Below are positions 1 to 11,319 of a stretch of DNA of 64,000 bases, one piece after another; the first letter of the stretch is position 1; each line of letters starts with the position of its first letter. The notes under the pieces were generated by a model. The model made no database searches and was not told where the DNA came from. It saw only the letters and a program-made list of their open reading frames with translations. The translations under genes and the position numbers were made by a program. The DNA is taken from positions 62,001-126,000 of the forward strand of contig JAVYIG010005298.1 in the NCBI GenBank assembly GCA_035222895.1. Direction: 5' to 3'. Origin of the DNA: Strongylocentrotus droebachiensis. Taxonomy: Eukaryota; Echinodermata; Echinoidea; Camarodonta; Strongylocentrotidae.

Positions 1-691
1 CAGGTTTGAGGAGCCAGAATAGTCCCATCCAAATTGAGTCTTCAAAGAAAAAATTAAAAAATCAATCCTGATGTGTACCGTGTGTAGAAACTAGCTCATT
101 AAACATTGATAAATAAGATAAATAATTTTATGGTTCAGTTAGTACAGCCTCATTGGAGTAATGCTGGCGGAAAAAGATGCTGCCTTGAAAAATTGGAATC
201 CTAGACCCTGGAAGAATATTTGCTACAAAAGGTCACATAGGGTTTGAAGTCATTAAATTCTTCTGGATTAGAAAGAAAAAAGAGTTAATGACTTTCTCCT
301 GGATCAATGATAAATTGTTATACCCATTTTGCATCGCAGTATTAAAGAGTGAAGTCATGGAATAATGGGAACAATCTAGTTTGTTGGAATAACTCTAAGA
401 CCTTGTGAGGGCTGGTGAACACGTTGGTTGATTGATTGATCTAATTGGTTTATTATGATAAAAATATTAACATAATTGATACATGATAGAAGTAGTGAAC
501 TTTCTATTTGGTGATCTGACATATACTAAAGCAAACTTTGGTTAGTGGGAACATTTGGGACATGTTTGCAGATCTACAGGGATTACTTCAAAGTTCTGGG
601 GCAAATTTTTCTGACACCTTATGTACCCTTTAAGAATTACTGAAACTTATGAATAAATTCAGGTTAAATATTTGATAACGGCTGTTCACAC
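1..691. other. SMARCAL1 intron sequence at the left edge
   Basis: Apart from the exon relic at 328-420, I see no coding exon, TIR element or structured repeat. The next SMARCAL1 exon must lie beyond the left edge. Confidence 0.6.
328..420 (-). pseudogene. Decayed duplicate of SMARCAL1 exon 8
   Basis: Read on the minus strand, this stretch aligns with the last ~95 nt of the functional exon at 692-832. The frame is kept: the translation contains LELFQQ, RLFPLFHDF and YCDAKW, matching [15 protein letters not shown] and YCDAKQ of the real exon. It has lost about 18 nt in frame, carries a TAA stop just before YCDAK, and lacks the 5' part of the exon and its acceptor. A GT remains where the donor was. 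Similarity extends a little way into the flanking intron, so this looks like a segmental tandem duplication, not a retrocopy. It lies downstream of exon 8 in gene order. Confidence 0.75.
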
Positions 692-3600
692 CTGCTTGGC
701 ATCGCAGTATCGGAGAGCAAAATCATGGAACGATGGGAAGAGTCTCGGGTTGACGACGCTGATCTGCTGGAAGAGTTCTGAAGGTCTTGAGAGGGCTGGT
801 GTACCAGAGAGAAGAAGCACACGGGAGGCTGCCTGCATGGGTAGAGAGGAAATACCACAGGAAGAGTGATGAATTTCAAGAAAAAATGACATTCAAGCAA
901 AAGTGAAATTCAAGAAAAATGGCAGTTCCAGACAGTGAAATTATTAGTCAAACCTGCTTTAGTAACCACCTGTATAGAAAGGCTACCTGTCTACATTCCA
1001 ATTCAAGAAAAATGGCAATTCCAGACAGTGAAATTATTACAGTAAAACCTGCTTTAGTGACCACCTGTCTACAAAGACCACATTTGTTGTTTCCCTTTAA
1101 AATGTTTCTCATTGAAACATGTACTAAAGGAACCTTTACATAAAGACCACCTGCCTGTAAACACCACTTTTCTTGTCTCCCGTGGGTGGTCTTTATAGAC
1201 AGGTTTCACTGTACAATTATAATAAATAAAACATTAATGACAGCTATAGAGTAGATTTGTAATGCGCAAATACATGTACCGATTCTAAGGGTGCTCAAGG
1301 CACCTAACTAGTTCTACTATTACCCTAGCTTTAGTAAAGCTGCCCTCAAACACTGAATGCATTCAGGGGTTTACTTCTTATCAGGTACCCATTTCATATG
1401 CCTGGGTTGAGAGGGGCTAATGTAGACTAATGCCTTGCCAAAGGACCTAATTTCCATGTTTGGCATTTGACCCACGAACCAAAATATTTGATTCACAGTC
1501 CAGGACCTGTCCACTAGACCCTGTTTATGGTTGACCACTAACAGTGATTGGCAGCCTAAAACCGAATTGTTCACAATTTGAAATTAAACAGCCTTGAAAG
1601 AACTAACCTTCAACAAAGGTAGCGCTGCTTTGGTTCTTGCAGTCTTGTAGCTCTTCAGAAAATGAGACTCATCCTGGAAAAAAAGAGTAAAATGAAAGAA
1701 AAGATAAAAATATCACGTTCCCTTTGGCATTTAAAGATTCATTATCAATATGACAAATACATCCTCCATGCCAATACAATTGCTCTTCTGCAGAATAGAC
1801 ACTTCAAGTACTGGGTACTACAGGCAAGCAAAAATTGTCTTGTAAGTTTAATTGACAACAATGTCAACTGCTTCAAGATTCTGCCATATTGGACAATTGC
1901 CCATAATTTTATGTTTCTGAGTTCCCCAAAACACATTGCATCAACATCGCTGATTTCAGGTCTGGCCTTCAGCATTGCTTCGACTTCAGAATTGCTATGT
2001 GTGTGTGTGTAGACCCAGATTTTTCTAATATCTATCAATTATATATGATTATGTTTTATTTTCACTTTGCTGGGGCCCACCTCATTATGGTCTTTTAAGG
2101 ATTCAATCAACTTATTGTTGAATGCCGTTTTACGTTTCATCATAAAACCCAAGACATTATATAGTTGTCTATTTCTTAGGTTAATGCAAAAGAAATGGTT
2201 ACTGTTGTTATTACCTACCATAATGATGACCTTAAAACCTGGAGCCTGCAAAGCTTTGGTTTTCCTGGCCATGAGGTCATAGCTGATAACGTTGACGAGC
2301 CCACAGGAAACACTCTCCCTTCCTGAGGTCACGACGTTGACCTCATGCTCCTCCAAGGATGGAATCCACTTCAAGAATGACTGTAATTACCAAAAAGATT
2401 GTATAATAATTAATAACAATGATATCTTCTTATATAATGCATATTATGATATATAACTTCTCTTTAACATCCCCTTTCATCAGCTACCAGTATCTCTAGG
2501 AGTGGATCTTAACTTTTTACCAAAAAGGGGGCAAAATCATGATTTTTTTTCTGACAAGCAAGGGAAGAAAAAAACAACAAAAAAACAAAACAAAACAACA
2601 ACAACAATTCCCTCCCTCCCTGCATTTTCGGGTAACTTAATTCTGTCAAAGTGTTGGGTCTCGCAAAGTTTAAAGTGGAGGGAAGGTTGGGGGTGGAAGC
2701 TAGGGCATAAAAACACTATTGGAAGACATAATTTCATTTGTGTACTAAAAGTTTGAAGGGAAGGAGAGGAGGGGTCATGGGCTGGTTAAATACTCCCATC
2801 CATATTAATCTGCAATGCCTACCTCTGCCCATGAGAAGCGCATTGATGAAGGGCTCACAACCAGGATGGGCCACTCTGTTCTGTAATAGCACGCTACACA
2901 GATGGCTTGTATCGTCTTGCCCAATCCCATGTCATCCGCTATCAGGGCTCTCCCACCTCTATGGATAGCAAAGCTGGGTAAAGAAAAGAAGATGTCAACT
3001 GAGAATGATGCAGATTTTATCAATTATATAGACATTGTATCACAGATAGATCAAGATCACTTTGAATGACCAAAATATTTCGACATGAATCAGACCTTCA
3101 TTTGTAAGGAGCGCGATCGCGCCGGCGCTCCTACAGCGCTCCTAAAAAATAATCAGGAGAGTTGTTTACAGCGCTCCTTGGTTTCAATGTTTTCCTTCAG
3201 TTAAAAATCCCGTTTAGGGTGCATGTTTGTGGCCGATCGCACCGGCAAAATTGTCAACAAATCGCCATTTTAAGCTTCTAGCAACTTGTCAGTCATTCTC
3301 CGAAACAATGCATGTCCTACTAAATATTCATGAACACTATAACTTTGTCACAAATTTCAACCACTTACATCGCCAAGCCTTCGATTAAGCGGGCGCAGTG
3401 CGCAAATTTGCGCTCATAAAACCACCAATTGCGCCCATAATCATCTAAAACTAGACGGCAAGGCGCAAGTGTTTGCTGTGAAAATGCGCCCATAAATTAT
3501 TAGAACAGAAAAAATACACGAATGATTCGTAAAGGGCGCATTTTCACGGAAACACTTGCGCCTTATAAAAGCACTAAATACAAAGCTAGTAGAGAGCTCA

Positions 3601-6600
3601 CGCGGCAAACTGTTTGTGATTCGGAATCACAAACAGTTTGCCGCGCAGGAGCTCTCTACTAGCTACGTATTTAGTGCTTTAATAAGGCACATGTGTTTCC
3701 GTGAAAATGCGCCCCTTTGTTTACGTACGTACGTTCAGATCATGCGATCGCTAGATGCTGCTGTGGCGCTGGCGCACGCATATACGTACGTACAAATGTA
3801 TCGAAGGATCAAGACAACAAATCGTCAAATGGAGAAATAAACAAGCATTCAAATAGTCATTAGAGATCTGTCGAGGTTTGTTTGTAGTTCTAGTTTATTA
3901 TTTCATCTTAAATAGAATTTAGAATTATCTTATTGATAAGTTAAGAACACCTACGATATTCTCGATCGTAGCTACTCTCTTTTTGCCAGCAGCCGACCTA
4001 GCGTTGTTTCGGCAGAAAGCTAGCCGGCCAGCTTCCCACGACGAACCTTTCCGAGTCCCGGTAAAATTGCGCGCTGCAAAACTCCGAAACTGCATTGGTC
4101 TCGTTGAAAAACTCCAGCCCGCTCGCCTCCCACGACGGACCATTCGTGGTATGGTGAGAGTGTGTGTGCGAGGTACGATTTTGGTTTCGGGAACGCACGT
4201 TACGCAACTTCTTCTTATTTCTTTGGTTATACAACAATTAAAAAGGCAATTTCTTCAAATTTGCTCCTACTGCCGAGAGTGTGTCGGGAGGTTTGTGTGT
4301 CTATTCATTTGCTTATCAACATCAATTTTCAAATTGAGCTCCTCACTCTTTCCAGGAGAGTTATTTGAGGAGCTCAATTTGAGCTCCTTGGCAAAACAAG
4401 GAGTGGGATTAATAGAGCTCCACCAAATTCTAGAAATGAAGGTCTGATGAATTGTAGCAAGAGAAAGACGTTTTTTAAAATAAAAACTATTTCCTGATTT
4501 TGCTTTTGGAGATCAATTGATTCACTTCTTGTGTGGTTAGCCAAGGGACTGCTTTAAAAATAAGGTAATGTTTTGCAGACAGCAAAGTTATGTGCATGGC
4601 TTCTCACAGACAAAAGCTAAGGTGTGCTCAAAATGTTAACTGTCTAGCTGAAAACTAAGTCATTTTGGGATGTCGCTAAACTCAAATAGACTGATGATTT
4701 AGGGGGTGTTTATGCTCAACTTTTTCTGGCCAGAATCAGGCATCTGTTACGCATTTAGTTTAAAACACGGTTGCGTCCTTTCTCACTTTTGTAGAATCAC
4801 CGAAAAACGGCGATCACGATCGCCGAAACTCACAAAAAGATGCGTTTACAATTTGTAAACGCATTTAAATGGGGTCAACGCACTGACCTCTAGTGGGTCT
4901 ACATAGCATGCACAGTGCAGGATTGCAAATCCAGCTGCAAGGCCAATTAAGGCCACCCAGTGAGAATTGCCTGGAGGAGCCAGAGAAGTGAGCATAAACA
5001 GTACACCTTGGAACTGCGATTACGATGAGCGTTTATGATGTGCGATTCAAATCGCTCATTCTGCCTTCAAAATTGAGCTTAAACGCACCCTTAGTCACCT
5101 AAACCCTAACCATCACAATCAAAAATGAAAAAAAATGACACCAGGCAAACAAAGTTACAATTCTGTAAGATCAACTTACTCAACCCCTTTCTTTTGGAAT
5201 GGCATGAGGCCTTGGGCAAGCTTGGTATCGACCCCATCCAGGTCCGCTTCAGGAACCTCAAGGGTAGTGTACTTTCCGCTCCGCTGGCTACGGAACGCTA
5301 AGCATACAGAGTTGGGTAGTGGTTTCAGTTCAACCTCACTCTTCAAAACTTGAACCGCCTTCACTGTATAGAGGAAGAAAAGAACAAGAAGAGATCAAGA
5401 TACTAAAATAGGAACTAGCTATTAAAGGTATCATTTCACACATGGGGAGATATGGCTTGAAATCAGTACAAAATCATCAATTTGGGTTTGTTTTACCCTA
5501 TGAAAAAGAGCCTCAGATTTTGTTTGAGCCTCATACATACATGATGTGCAACCAGAAACCTGGAAAAGGGTGAAATGGAAAGGTATCAGACATGAAAACT
5601 AACATCTTTGCCAAGAGCAAGGGAAATAGAAATACACCCCCCCCCCCCAAAAAAAAAAAAAAAAAAAAGAAGCTAACCTTGTGTGGTCTCAAAAGTGACT
5701 ATTTGGGTAAACTTGCCAAACACAGGGGGGAGGGGGGGGGGGGGGATAGATACTTTATATAATATTAGAACACAACACGAAAATGCGAACTGTTAGGCCA
5801 AAAATCATTTCAGTAAATGCTACTCAAAATGATACACAAGTCGACCTCTGGCTTCTCAACCTTAGGGGGGATTTCCCCTGTACAAGATAATGAATAATTC
5901 ATTAATTACTTACCGAGTTCATCGTAGTGGCTTAATGAAAAGGACCACTTCTTTGTATTGACATCTGTGATTAGAAAATGAAAATAGAGATAGATAAGAA
6001 CAGGAACAAAATGTTTAATCATTAAATCAGGGCTCCGCACTAACTTTTTTGAAAAAGAGTATGCATGAGCTCTATAATTTAAACAAATTGGACTTAGATT
6101 TTGGGTGCCCCCGTGTCCCGGGCACTTGCTGGTATAGAGCTCTGATTAAATGAAAAAGCAATCTTGGCACCTTTTACATTTAAGTTGCAGTATTCAATGA
6201 GAGTTTAATAGAATGTGATTTTCAGCAAGACTTTGTCACTTTGATATGATCATGATTCAAAATCCTTACTATACACAGAAGTTTTATGGACTAAATATAT
6301 CAATCAATCCATATAACTTTGAGGGACAGTTCCTGTCCGATCTCTCTTGCATGACCAAGTCCTCAACTCTATCTTCAAATAGAGGACTTTCCATTTCTCA
6401 ATGTCATGTCATTACACAAGTTATAAAACTACATGTCATGTGTCAGGACAGGTTGGTTATCCGGACAGGTGATTTCAAACGGTACTTTGAAGAAGTTTAC
6501 AAGCAATATTTCATAAATCCTTTTATGACTTATGTTGGACAATATAATAAAGGACAAATATTCATGATGATTATTTTTTTAATGTATATTTTTCATTGAA

Positions 6601-7916
6601 TCAAAAGGCAAAAGAGTGTCCGGCCACTCACAAACCCATCATACTCACCATAACTTTTACTTAGTATAGATTTGAAGATCTCAATCAGCTTGGCATGGTA
6701 TCCTACGTCCGCCACGAATCGAGATCTGGAAACCAAGATGCAGTGTCCTGTGATACTTGCACCACTCGATAAGGAACCTGTTCTCAAGATAAGATGAAAA
6801 AGAAGGCATTTAATTCAGGGAAATTGCAAATGCATTTTTTCATCTGTTGAGAGCCAGTCTGGTACATGTGTCTTACTGTCGAGACAACACCCCTCTCATT
6901 TTCAGCAGATGGTGTCCTTATTTTCCAATAGATAGTCCTCATGAATTGGTTTTCCTGTAGGCTGTTGATGTGTTTCGGCTAATTTTTCAGTTATGAATTT
7001 ATGACGGGTTTGACTATATATTGCTGACAATACACTATTCACTGTACTTTGATTTTCACAAGTGGGCACAGGTCTGTCTGTCCGGCCGCGGTCTGATCTT
7101 GTATCTCAATATAATTTGGTAGAACTAAATCTAAACAATTTTGGCAAAATACCTTTTCTTTACATTCCTTTCATATTATTTGCATTGCTATGACAAGGAT
7201 TTTTAGTTACATCACCATTTGTATCTGACATCCTAAGTAAACCCATCTGTTTACTTTCAATTCAATTTGGTCTATCAATTTCACAATGCACTTGATCTGT
7301 GAGGCCAGGGAAAATGTGATTTCAGTAGTGTTGATGATGATCAGAATCATAGACATAACTCACCTCCTGGTTTCAATACATTGTTTGATCCCCAGCTCTG
7401 AGTACTAGCAAGACCACCACCACCTCCTCTACCACGACCACCACCTCTGCTCGCACCACCACCACCACCCTGGCTCCACAGATTGGTACCGTTTTGTCTT
7501 TGTGGTGACGGTTTGGAGACACCGCCTGGTCTGTTACTGCTTTTATTTCCACTGCTGTTGCTGTAAAACTGAGTGATTGTCTTTTGAGTGGCCCCTGTGG
7601 CAGCCACTGGTTGTTGCACCTGGTAAGGTTGTAGGGGTTGTTGCTGTTGATATGTTGGAGGGCTCTTTGGAATACTCATTGCACCGGATTGGATGCAAGC
7701 ACCGTTTGTTGTTGCGCTTGTAGATGATTGTCCAAAGTTGCCTGGTTTTGATGTTACACATGATGGTCGCCACAACTTGTTGCTCGATGTTGCTGGTTTT
7801 GGTGAGAAAGCTGTTCCTTGTTGATTTGCCCTTTGAGCCCGTTTTTCCATTGCTTTCCTTTTGTTCTCATCTATCCTTCTTTTCTGTTCCTCTGTCAACC
7901 CTCCAGTTGAGGCCAT
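692..7916 (-). CDS. SMARCAL1: SMARCAL1 (HARP), SNF2-family annealing helicase, 5' part (8 exons; C-terminus off the left edge)
   Basis: Exons on the minus strand: 7916-7364, 6777-6649, 5964-5914, 5363-5180, 2973-2823, 2380-2219, 1673-1608, 832-692. All have AG/GT borders and compatible phases; they sum to 1437 nt (479 codons) with no stop. SMARCAL1 rewinds RPA-coated DNA at stalled replication forks in the nucleus. Exon 1 opens with [20 protein letters not shown], which matches the family's N-terminal RPA32-binding motif; the rest of exon 1 is low complexity, Q/P/S-rich and then an RGG/poly-Gly stretch. Exons 2-3 encode one HARP domain ([17 protein letters not shown]). Exon 5 holds the Walker A block [13 protein letters not shown]; exon 7 starts with motif II, DESHFLK; exon 8 has [18 protein letters not shown] (motif III region). 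Human SMARCAL1 has two HARP domains; only the second is recognisable here. The first ATG of exon 1 is used. Helicase lobe 2 is not in the window. Confidence 0.95.
1038..1213. repeat. Short TIR element, family 'TACAGTSAAACCTG' (copy 1)
   Basis: The ends read TACAGTAAAACCTGCTTTAG at left and the inverted match ending in TTTCACTGTA at right. The interior is itself palindromic around 'GACCACCTGTCTACAAAGACC'-like blocks. Similar copies occur at 21986-22170, 23981-24137, 42512-42705, in the 27.3-27.8 kb cluster and (decayed) at about 30310-30412. Just upstream, 908-1037 holds a short tandem duplication containing a partial copy of the same left end. It lies in the SMARCAL1 intron between exons 8 and 7. 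Confidence 0.7.
1290..1540 (-). mobile_element. tRNA-derived SINE, decayed copy
   Basis: On the minus strand this aligns with the SINE copies at 54281-54553 (minus) and 57670-57960 (plus). They share a tRNA-like head (GTCTAGTGGACAGGTCCTGG-like here) and a body with 'CCTTTGGCAAGGCATTAGTC' and 'GGTACCTG'-type blocks. The internal promoter boxes are degraded, so this is an old insertion in a SMARCAL1 intron. Confidence 0.6.
1674..2218. other. SMARCAL1 intron, nothing recognisable
   Basis: The intron between exons 7 and 6 is AT-rich, with a short GT repeat near 1997-2010. No TIRs or exon-like sequence were seen. Confidence 0.5.
3090..4448. mobile_element. Composite TIR element in SMARCAL1 intron 4
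   Basis: A 15-base inverted match, ATCAGACCTTCATTT, occurs at about 3090-3104 and in reverse complement at about 4433-4447, suggesting the ends of one ~1.36-kb insertion. Inside are the 3531-3719 palindrome, many GCGC-rich short inverted repeats such as GAGCGCGATCGCGC near 3110, and at about 3800-4300 an inverted copy of the repeat also seen at 39150-40335 and 61940-62480. No credible protein is encoded. The outer boundaries rest on the 15-base match and are less certain than the internal homology. Confidence 0.5.
3531..3719. repeat. ~190-bp near-perfect palindrome (hairpin)
   Basis: The left arm starts AAAGGGCGCATTTTCACGG and the right arm ends in its reverse complement (CCGTGAAAATGCGCCCCTTT). 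The arms stay complementary, with a few mismatches and small indels, to a centre near GTGATTCGGAATCAC at about 3626. This is a foldback inside the composite insertion. Another directly repeated piece of the arm (GGCGCAAGTGTTTGCTGTGA) lies at about 3460-3480. Confidence 0.85.
4700..5093. mobile_element. MITE, ~395 bp, in SMARCAL1 intron 4
   Basis: The left end reads TAGGGGGTGTTTATGCTCAA; the inverted right end reads TAAGGGTGCGTTTAAGCTCAA. The interior has further small palindromes (GGCGATCACGATCGCC; GCGTTTACAATTTGTAAACGC). There is no coding capacity. Only one copy was seen in this window. Confidence 0.6.
5635..5750. repeat. Homopolymer tracts (poly-C/poly-A and poly-G)
   Basis: A C run followed directly by an A run of more than 20 is at 5637-5670, and G-rich runs are at 5725-5745. 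They lie in a SMARCAL1 intron; lengths in the assembly may be unreliable. Confidence 0.8.
5965..6648. other. SMARCAL1 intron, nothing recognisable
   Basis: The sequence between exons 3 and 2 is AT-rich. I see no repeat family or exon-like signal. The 6246-6599 plus-strand open frame matches nothing I recognise and has no codon or motif support. Confidence 0.4.
6778..7363. other. SMARCAL1 intron, nothing recognisable
   Basis: This intron lies between exons 2 and 1. No structured repeat or coding signal was seen. Confidence 0.4.
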
Positions 7917-7960
7917 TTTGTTTTCCAGTCTTCTTTTAAACTGAATTTAACTGGACCTAT

Positions 7961-8474
7961 TAAAGGTAATACAAAGTTTTTAGGAAAATTTGAAAATTGG
8001 GTGGATAGTGAATCTTTACAATTTTGATATATTTGGATGCCCCTGTGGATGTATTATAAGCATTAAAAAAGTTAACCCCTAAAACACTTCTGTTTTCGTG
8101 AAAAATTGAATATAAAAATTTACCGGTGCTCCCGGTAAATTTTGATAAATTTCAAATAGCGCCTACGGCCGTACAATGGTAGTTGCGACAATGAAAATCT
8201 CAGAATATGTAGTTGTGATATATAATTTCCAAACGGGAATAGCTAATCGGTCGAGCTTAGTCAAGAAACATTGTTTCATAGCTAAATTGGTATCTTGACC
8301 TTGAGAGGGAGCTATATAACATAAAGGGTTTATTATTTATAATTTCATAACTTAAGACTCGATTTCAACCGGGACAACGATCAATGAATATTGTAGTAAC
8401 GCATATCGTATGCTTCCAATTTGTTAATTTGAACCAAATTCATGACCCCATACCAAAACTTTGTAATACCTTTA
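7961..8474. mobile_element. MITE, family 'TTAAAGGTAATACAAAG' (copy 1, ~514 bp)
   Basis: The ends are TTAAAGGTAATACAAAGTTT at left and its inverted match, with ACTTTGTAATACCTTTAA at right. A second copy of similar length in the opposite orientation is at 55845-56354; the two share long stretches, including the block around 'GGATGCCCCTGTGGATG'. TTAA occurs at both ends. It sits just upstream of SMARCAL1 exon 1. Confidence 0.8.
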
Positions 8475-9030
8475 AGGGGGGGGGGGGGTGGAAAAGCAAT
8501 ACAAACATGAATTGTATGGTACCTTTTACATGAATGAAGTACACATTAAATTCCACTAGCTCTATATGCCAAATTGTTATGTTAATTTGAATTCTAATTT
8601 TGTTGTTGTTGAATGGATTATAACATATTTGCTAAGTTTCACTAGACACTACATAAAATGGCAAATTTATTTTCATTCACTTACTCCTGTAAAATACATG
8701 AACAATTAGAAATAAATAAGCAAAAACATTTGTATTGGCCCTCTACAAAATAAAAGTAAAAGAAAATGAGTGACTCCTGTCTTTTCCCTGTTAACAAACT
8801 CTAGCTTTATCTCTGCTTGAAAGACAAGCCAAATGAATTTTGAAGTCAGGGTTTCACTGCCACCATCAGTTTAAATAATTAAAATAAATTAAAGTGTCAG
8901 TGATCTTTTATAAATTTCAATGACTTTGTCCATCCATGACACTGCCACTGTGTAGAACTTGGAAGTGTCAAATTATTGAAATTGCAGATGTTGATGACAT
9001 TCAAATACCTAGAGTAGATCTAGATCTAGA

Positions 9031-9818
9031 TTAAAGGAGGGGGTTTTCGGCCACTAAGACAAAATCCTATTTTTTGGACTCTTTACTTCCTATTTATTAT
9101 CATTTCTTGTTCAATTCATGAAGCAAATATTATTATTATTTAAACAAAAAAAGAATCACAGAAAAAAAATCACGAATTGCCATGACAATATTCATTTCAA
9201 TTTTCACTGTTTCGGAGGCAGTTATCGGCATGGCGAGCCAGGTTTTCGGTCGCATGTACAAAGTCAATAGGAAGCGCGCGCGCTGATCTTTAGCACTAGC
9301 GGGCAGAGCAGGTATCCCACGCCGGAGCTCCCCGGAGCTCGCCATGCCGAAAACTAGCTCTGCAGTGATCGGAAATTGGAATCTGAATTAGACAGAGATA
9401 TCGTGTGTGCGTTGCGGTGTGCGTTGCGGTGTCCGGCTGCATTGATTTCATACATGCGATGAGATACTTTTGAGCTTGCGACTCACACAAAATTAGACTC
9501 TAAATCTGAAAAATACTTGAAATAAAGCTCATTTTATGATATCCATATTTCTTACAGACACGCGTAAGATAGACTAGACCTACTTGATTTTTCAGATTCG
9601 GATAGCGGGACCACCGATTACATCGCTAAAATGTGATATTTTAGGATATATATTTTCCATTGCAAATGTGGTTCTTCAGTGACTCTGACATGGTATCGTA
9701 TGTGTGGGATATGTGATATGCTATTATGCGATGTATTTTAAAGGGATTTTACCGGGGATTTTACCATGCACACAATGGATCGGCCGAAAACTGGTGATGG
9801 TCGATTACCCCTCCTTTA
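9031..9818. mobile_element. Candidate TIR element upstream of SMARCAL1
   Basis: TTAAAGGAGGGGGTTTTCGG at the left matches, in inverse, the right end (AGTAAAGGAGGGG, with GTTTTCGGCC further inside). The interior has a second inverted pair around GGCATGGCGAGC/GCTCGCCATGCC (about 9228-9347). No coding capacity. Single copy in this window, so the call rests on TIR symmetry alone. Confidence 0.4.
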
Positions 9819-10339
9819 CTCTACATTAAATTTTAGAATACTGCAATCACTCAGAATCTAATAATTAATATAAGGGTAAGATTTCTTAAGTCAATCAATC
9901 ACATTTGAAATACAATTTTGTCTTTAAAACTTTTTTGATAATTGACAGAGAAATAAATTACAAATCATCACATCAATGATCAAAATCAAATTATCAAAAT
10001 TGTATCAATCCTCAATGATTTCTATTCTGTTATTTGAAGATGATCATCATGCACACAAGGACTTACACTTCTGAGATGTGATGAACAAGTTGAATAGTAA
10101 AAGAACTTAAACTTCCAATGACTGACGACTATGAACAACTCCTATCCCAGATTCGATTGTCATTTAAATATGTCCACTCCACAACCATTAACCACTAATC
10201 TGTCAGTAGTGTCACTCATTCAATTCACTGCACTGCAGAAAACTTGACACTGCACTGATTCAAATCACAACCACGTTATTAATATTACTGCAATAAGTTA
10301 GGTCATTGACAATTTTGTTTACAAATTCATTTAAACCGT

Positions 10340-10570
10340 CTTACCAAGTGTACTGGCTGTTTGAACTGGAATTCTGCCAAATATCAACCATCAGCATGAA
10401 TGATCAGAGAGCTAGAGAAGAGATGACAAGAGCTCGAGCTCGAGTTACTTCTTACACTTGAAACTCGCTCTCACATGATGGACCAACCACGTGCCGTGTT
10501 CTTTGAAACTTTTGTGATGATACTTTGCCGTAAGCCAATCAAATTTCAGTTTGCATTGAATCAAGTATTG
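10340..10570. promoter_or_regulatory. Candidate shared upstream region of the divergent SMARCAL1 and GGCX genes
   Basis: The two genes start in opposite directions about 3.9 kb apart (ATGs at 7916 and 11820), and both first coding exons follow a splice acceptor (TTCAG near 7941 on minus; TTCTACAG at 11811-11818 on plus), so both have upstream non-coding exons. This block has a CACGTG E-box (10488-10493), a CCAAT box (10537-10541) and a good minus-strand donor (GTAAGA, 10340-10345). Placement is inference; no transcription start can be read. Confidence 0.3.
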
Positions 10571-10874
10571 TAGCAGAAGTGTCATCAAGCAGAGCATATT
10601 GTTGAATTTTTAGAGTTAAAAAGGTTCGTAAACTCTGTTTTTTTATCTCGAAGATATCAAATATAATTACTTTAAAACAAGTGTTGACTTTTTGTATAGT
10701 TTTATATGCATCTCTGCATTCTATTGTTTGTTACGTTTGTTTTTATCGATGTTATTTGTTGAGGGTGAATTTCAGGATGCACCATGCATAGACATTCGTG
10801 TACGTTAGCATGAAGCGCAATTCGGCAGATGCATAGCGCGCAGCGTCAGACAGGTACTGGGCAGCAGCCGGGCC

Positions 10875-11319
10875 GCGTTATTTTTTTATGCGGCACAGAT
10901 TGGGGCATGGCGCGTGTTAAACCTATGGGAAGTACGTTCTTTCCCTTCTGAATAGTGTCTGCACGTACGTGAGACTAGTCATGTTAGCTAGCGCATTAGC
11001 GCTGCGAAGAAGTTTGTATATCCATCGCGAACTATGTGTTTAGATAACATTCCTCTTCGTTAAAGTTAGTTAAGTTTTATTGACTAATTATTGTGATGTT
11101 CTCCTTATTGACGTGCTGCCTCCTCTTCAGATTTCCAATTTGATTTTAATTGTTGATGTAATGATTTTCCATGCGGTAGTGGATTAAAATAATGTAACAC
11201 TATTAAAAACAGACCTCTACTACTTATACTCTCTAGTACGCACACGACCAATATTAGTCTGTAAATCAAGACCCCTTTTAAAAAAAAGCCCCAATCTGTG
11301 CCGCATAAAAAAATAACGC
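10875..11319. mobile_element. MITE with 32-bp terminal inverted repeats
   Basis: GCGTTATTTTTTTATGCGGC at 10875 begins a 32-base block (to 10906) repeated exactly in inverse at 11288-11319. GC-rich GGGCC/CCGGGCCC sequence flanks both ends. The interior is non-coding. It lies between SMARCAL1 and GGCX. Confidence 0.8.

Noticed and set aside
1662..2374. Overlapping frames of 97-116 codons around 1.7-2.4 kb
   Set aside because: Only the SMARCAL1 exons at 1608-1673 and 2219-2380 are supported by homology and phase; the rest is intron.
3780..4450. 154-codon plus-strand frame (Arg/Ala/Leu-rich)
   Set aside because: It overlaps the inverted copy of the TACCGTA-family repeat; the other copies do not keep a matching frame.
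6246..6599. 117-codon plus-strand frame in a SMARCAL1 intron
   Set aside because: No recognisable domain, AT-rich composition and no splice context; compatible with chance.
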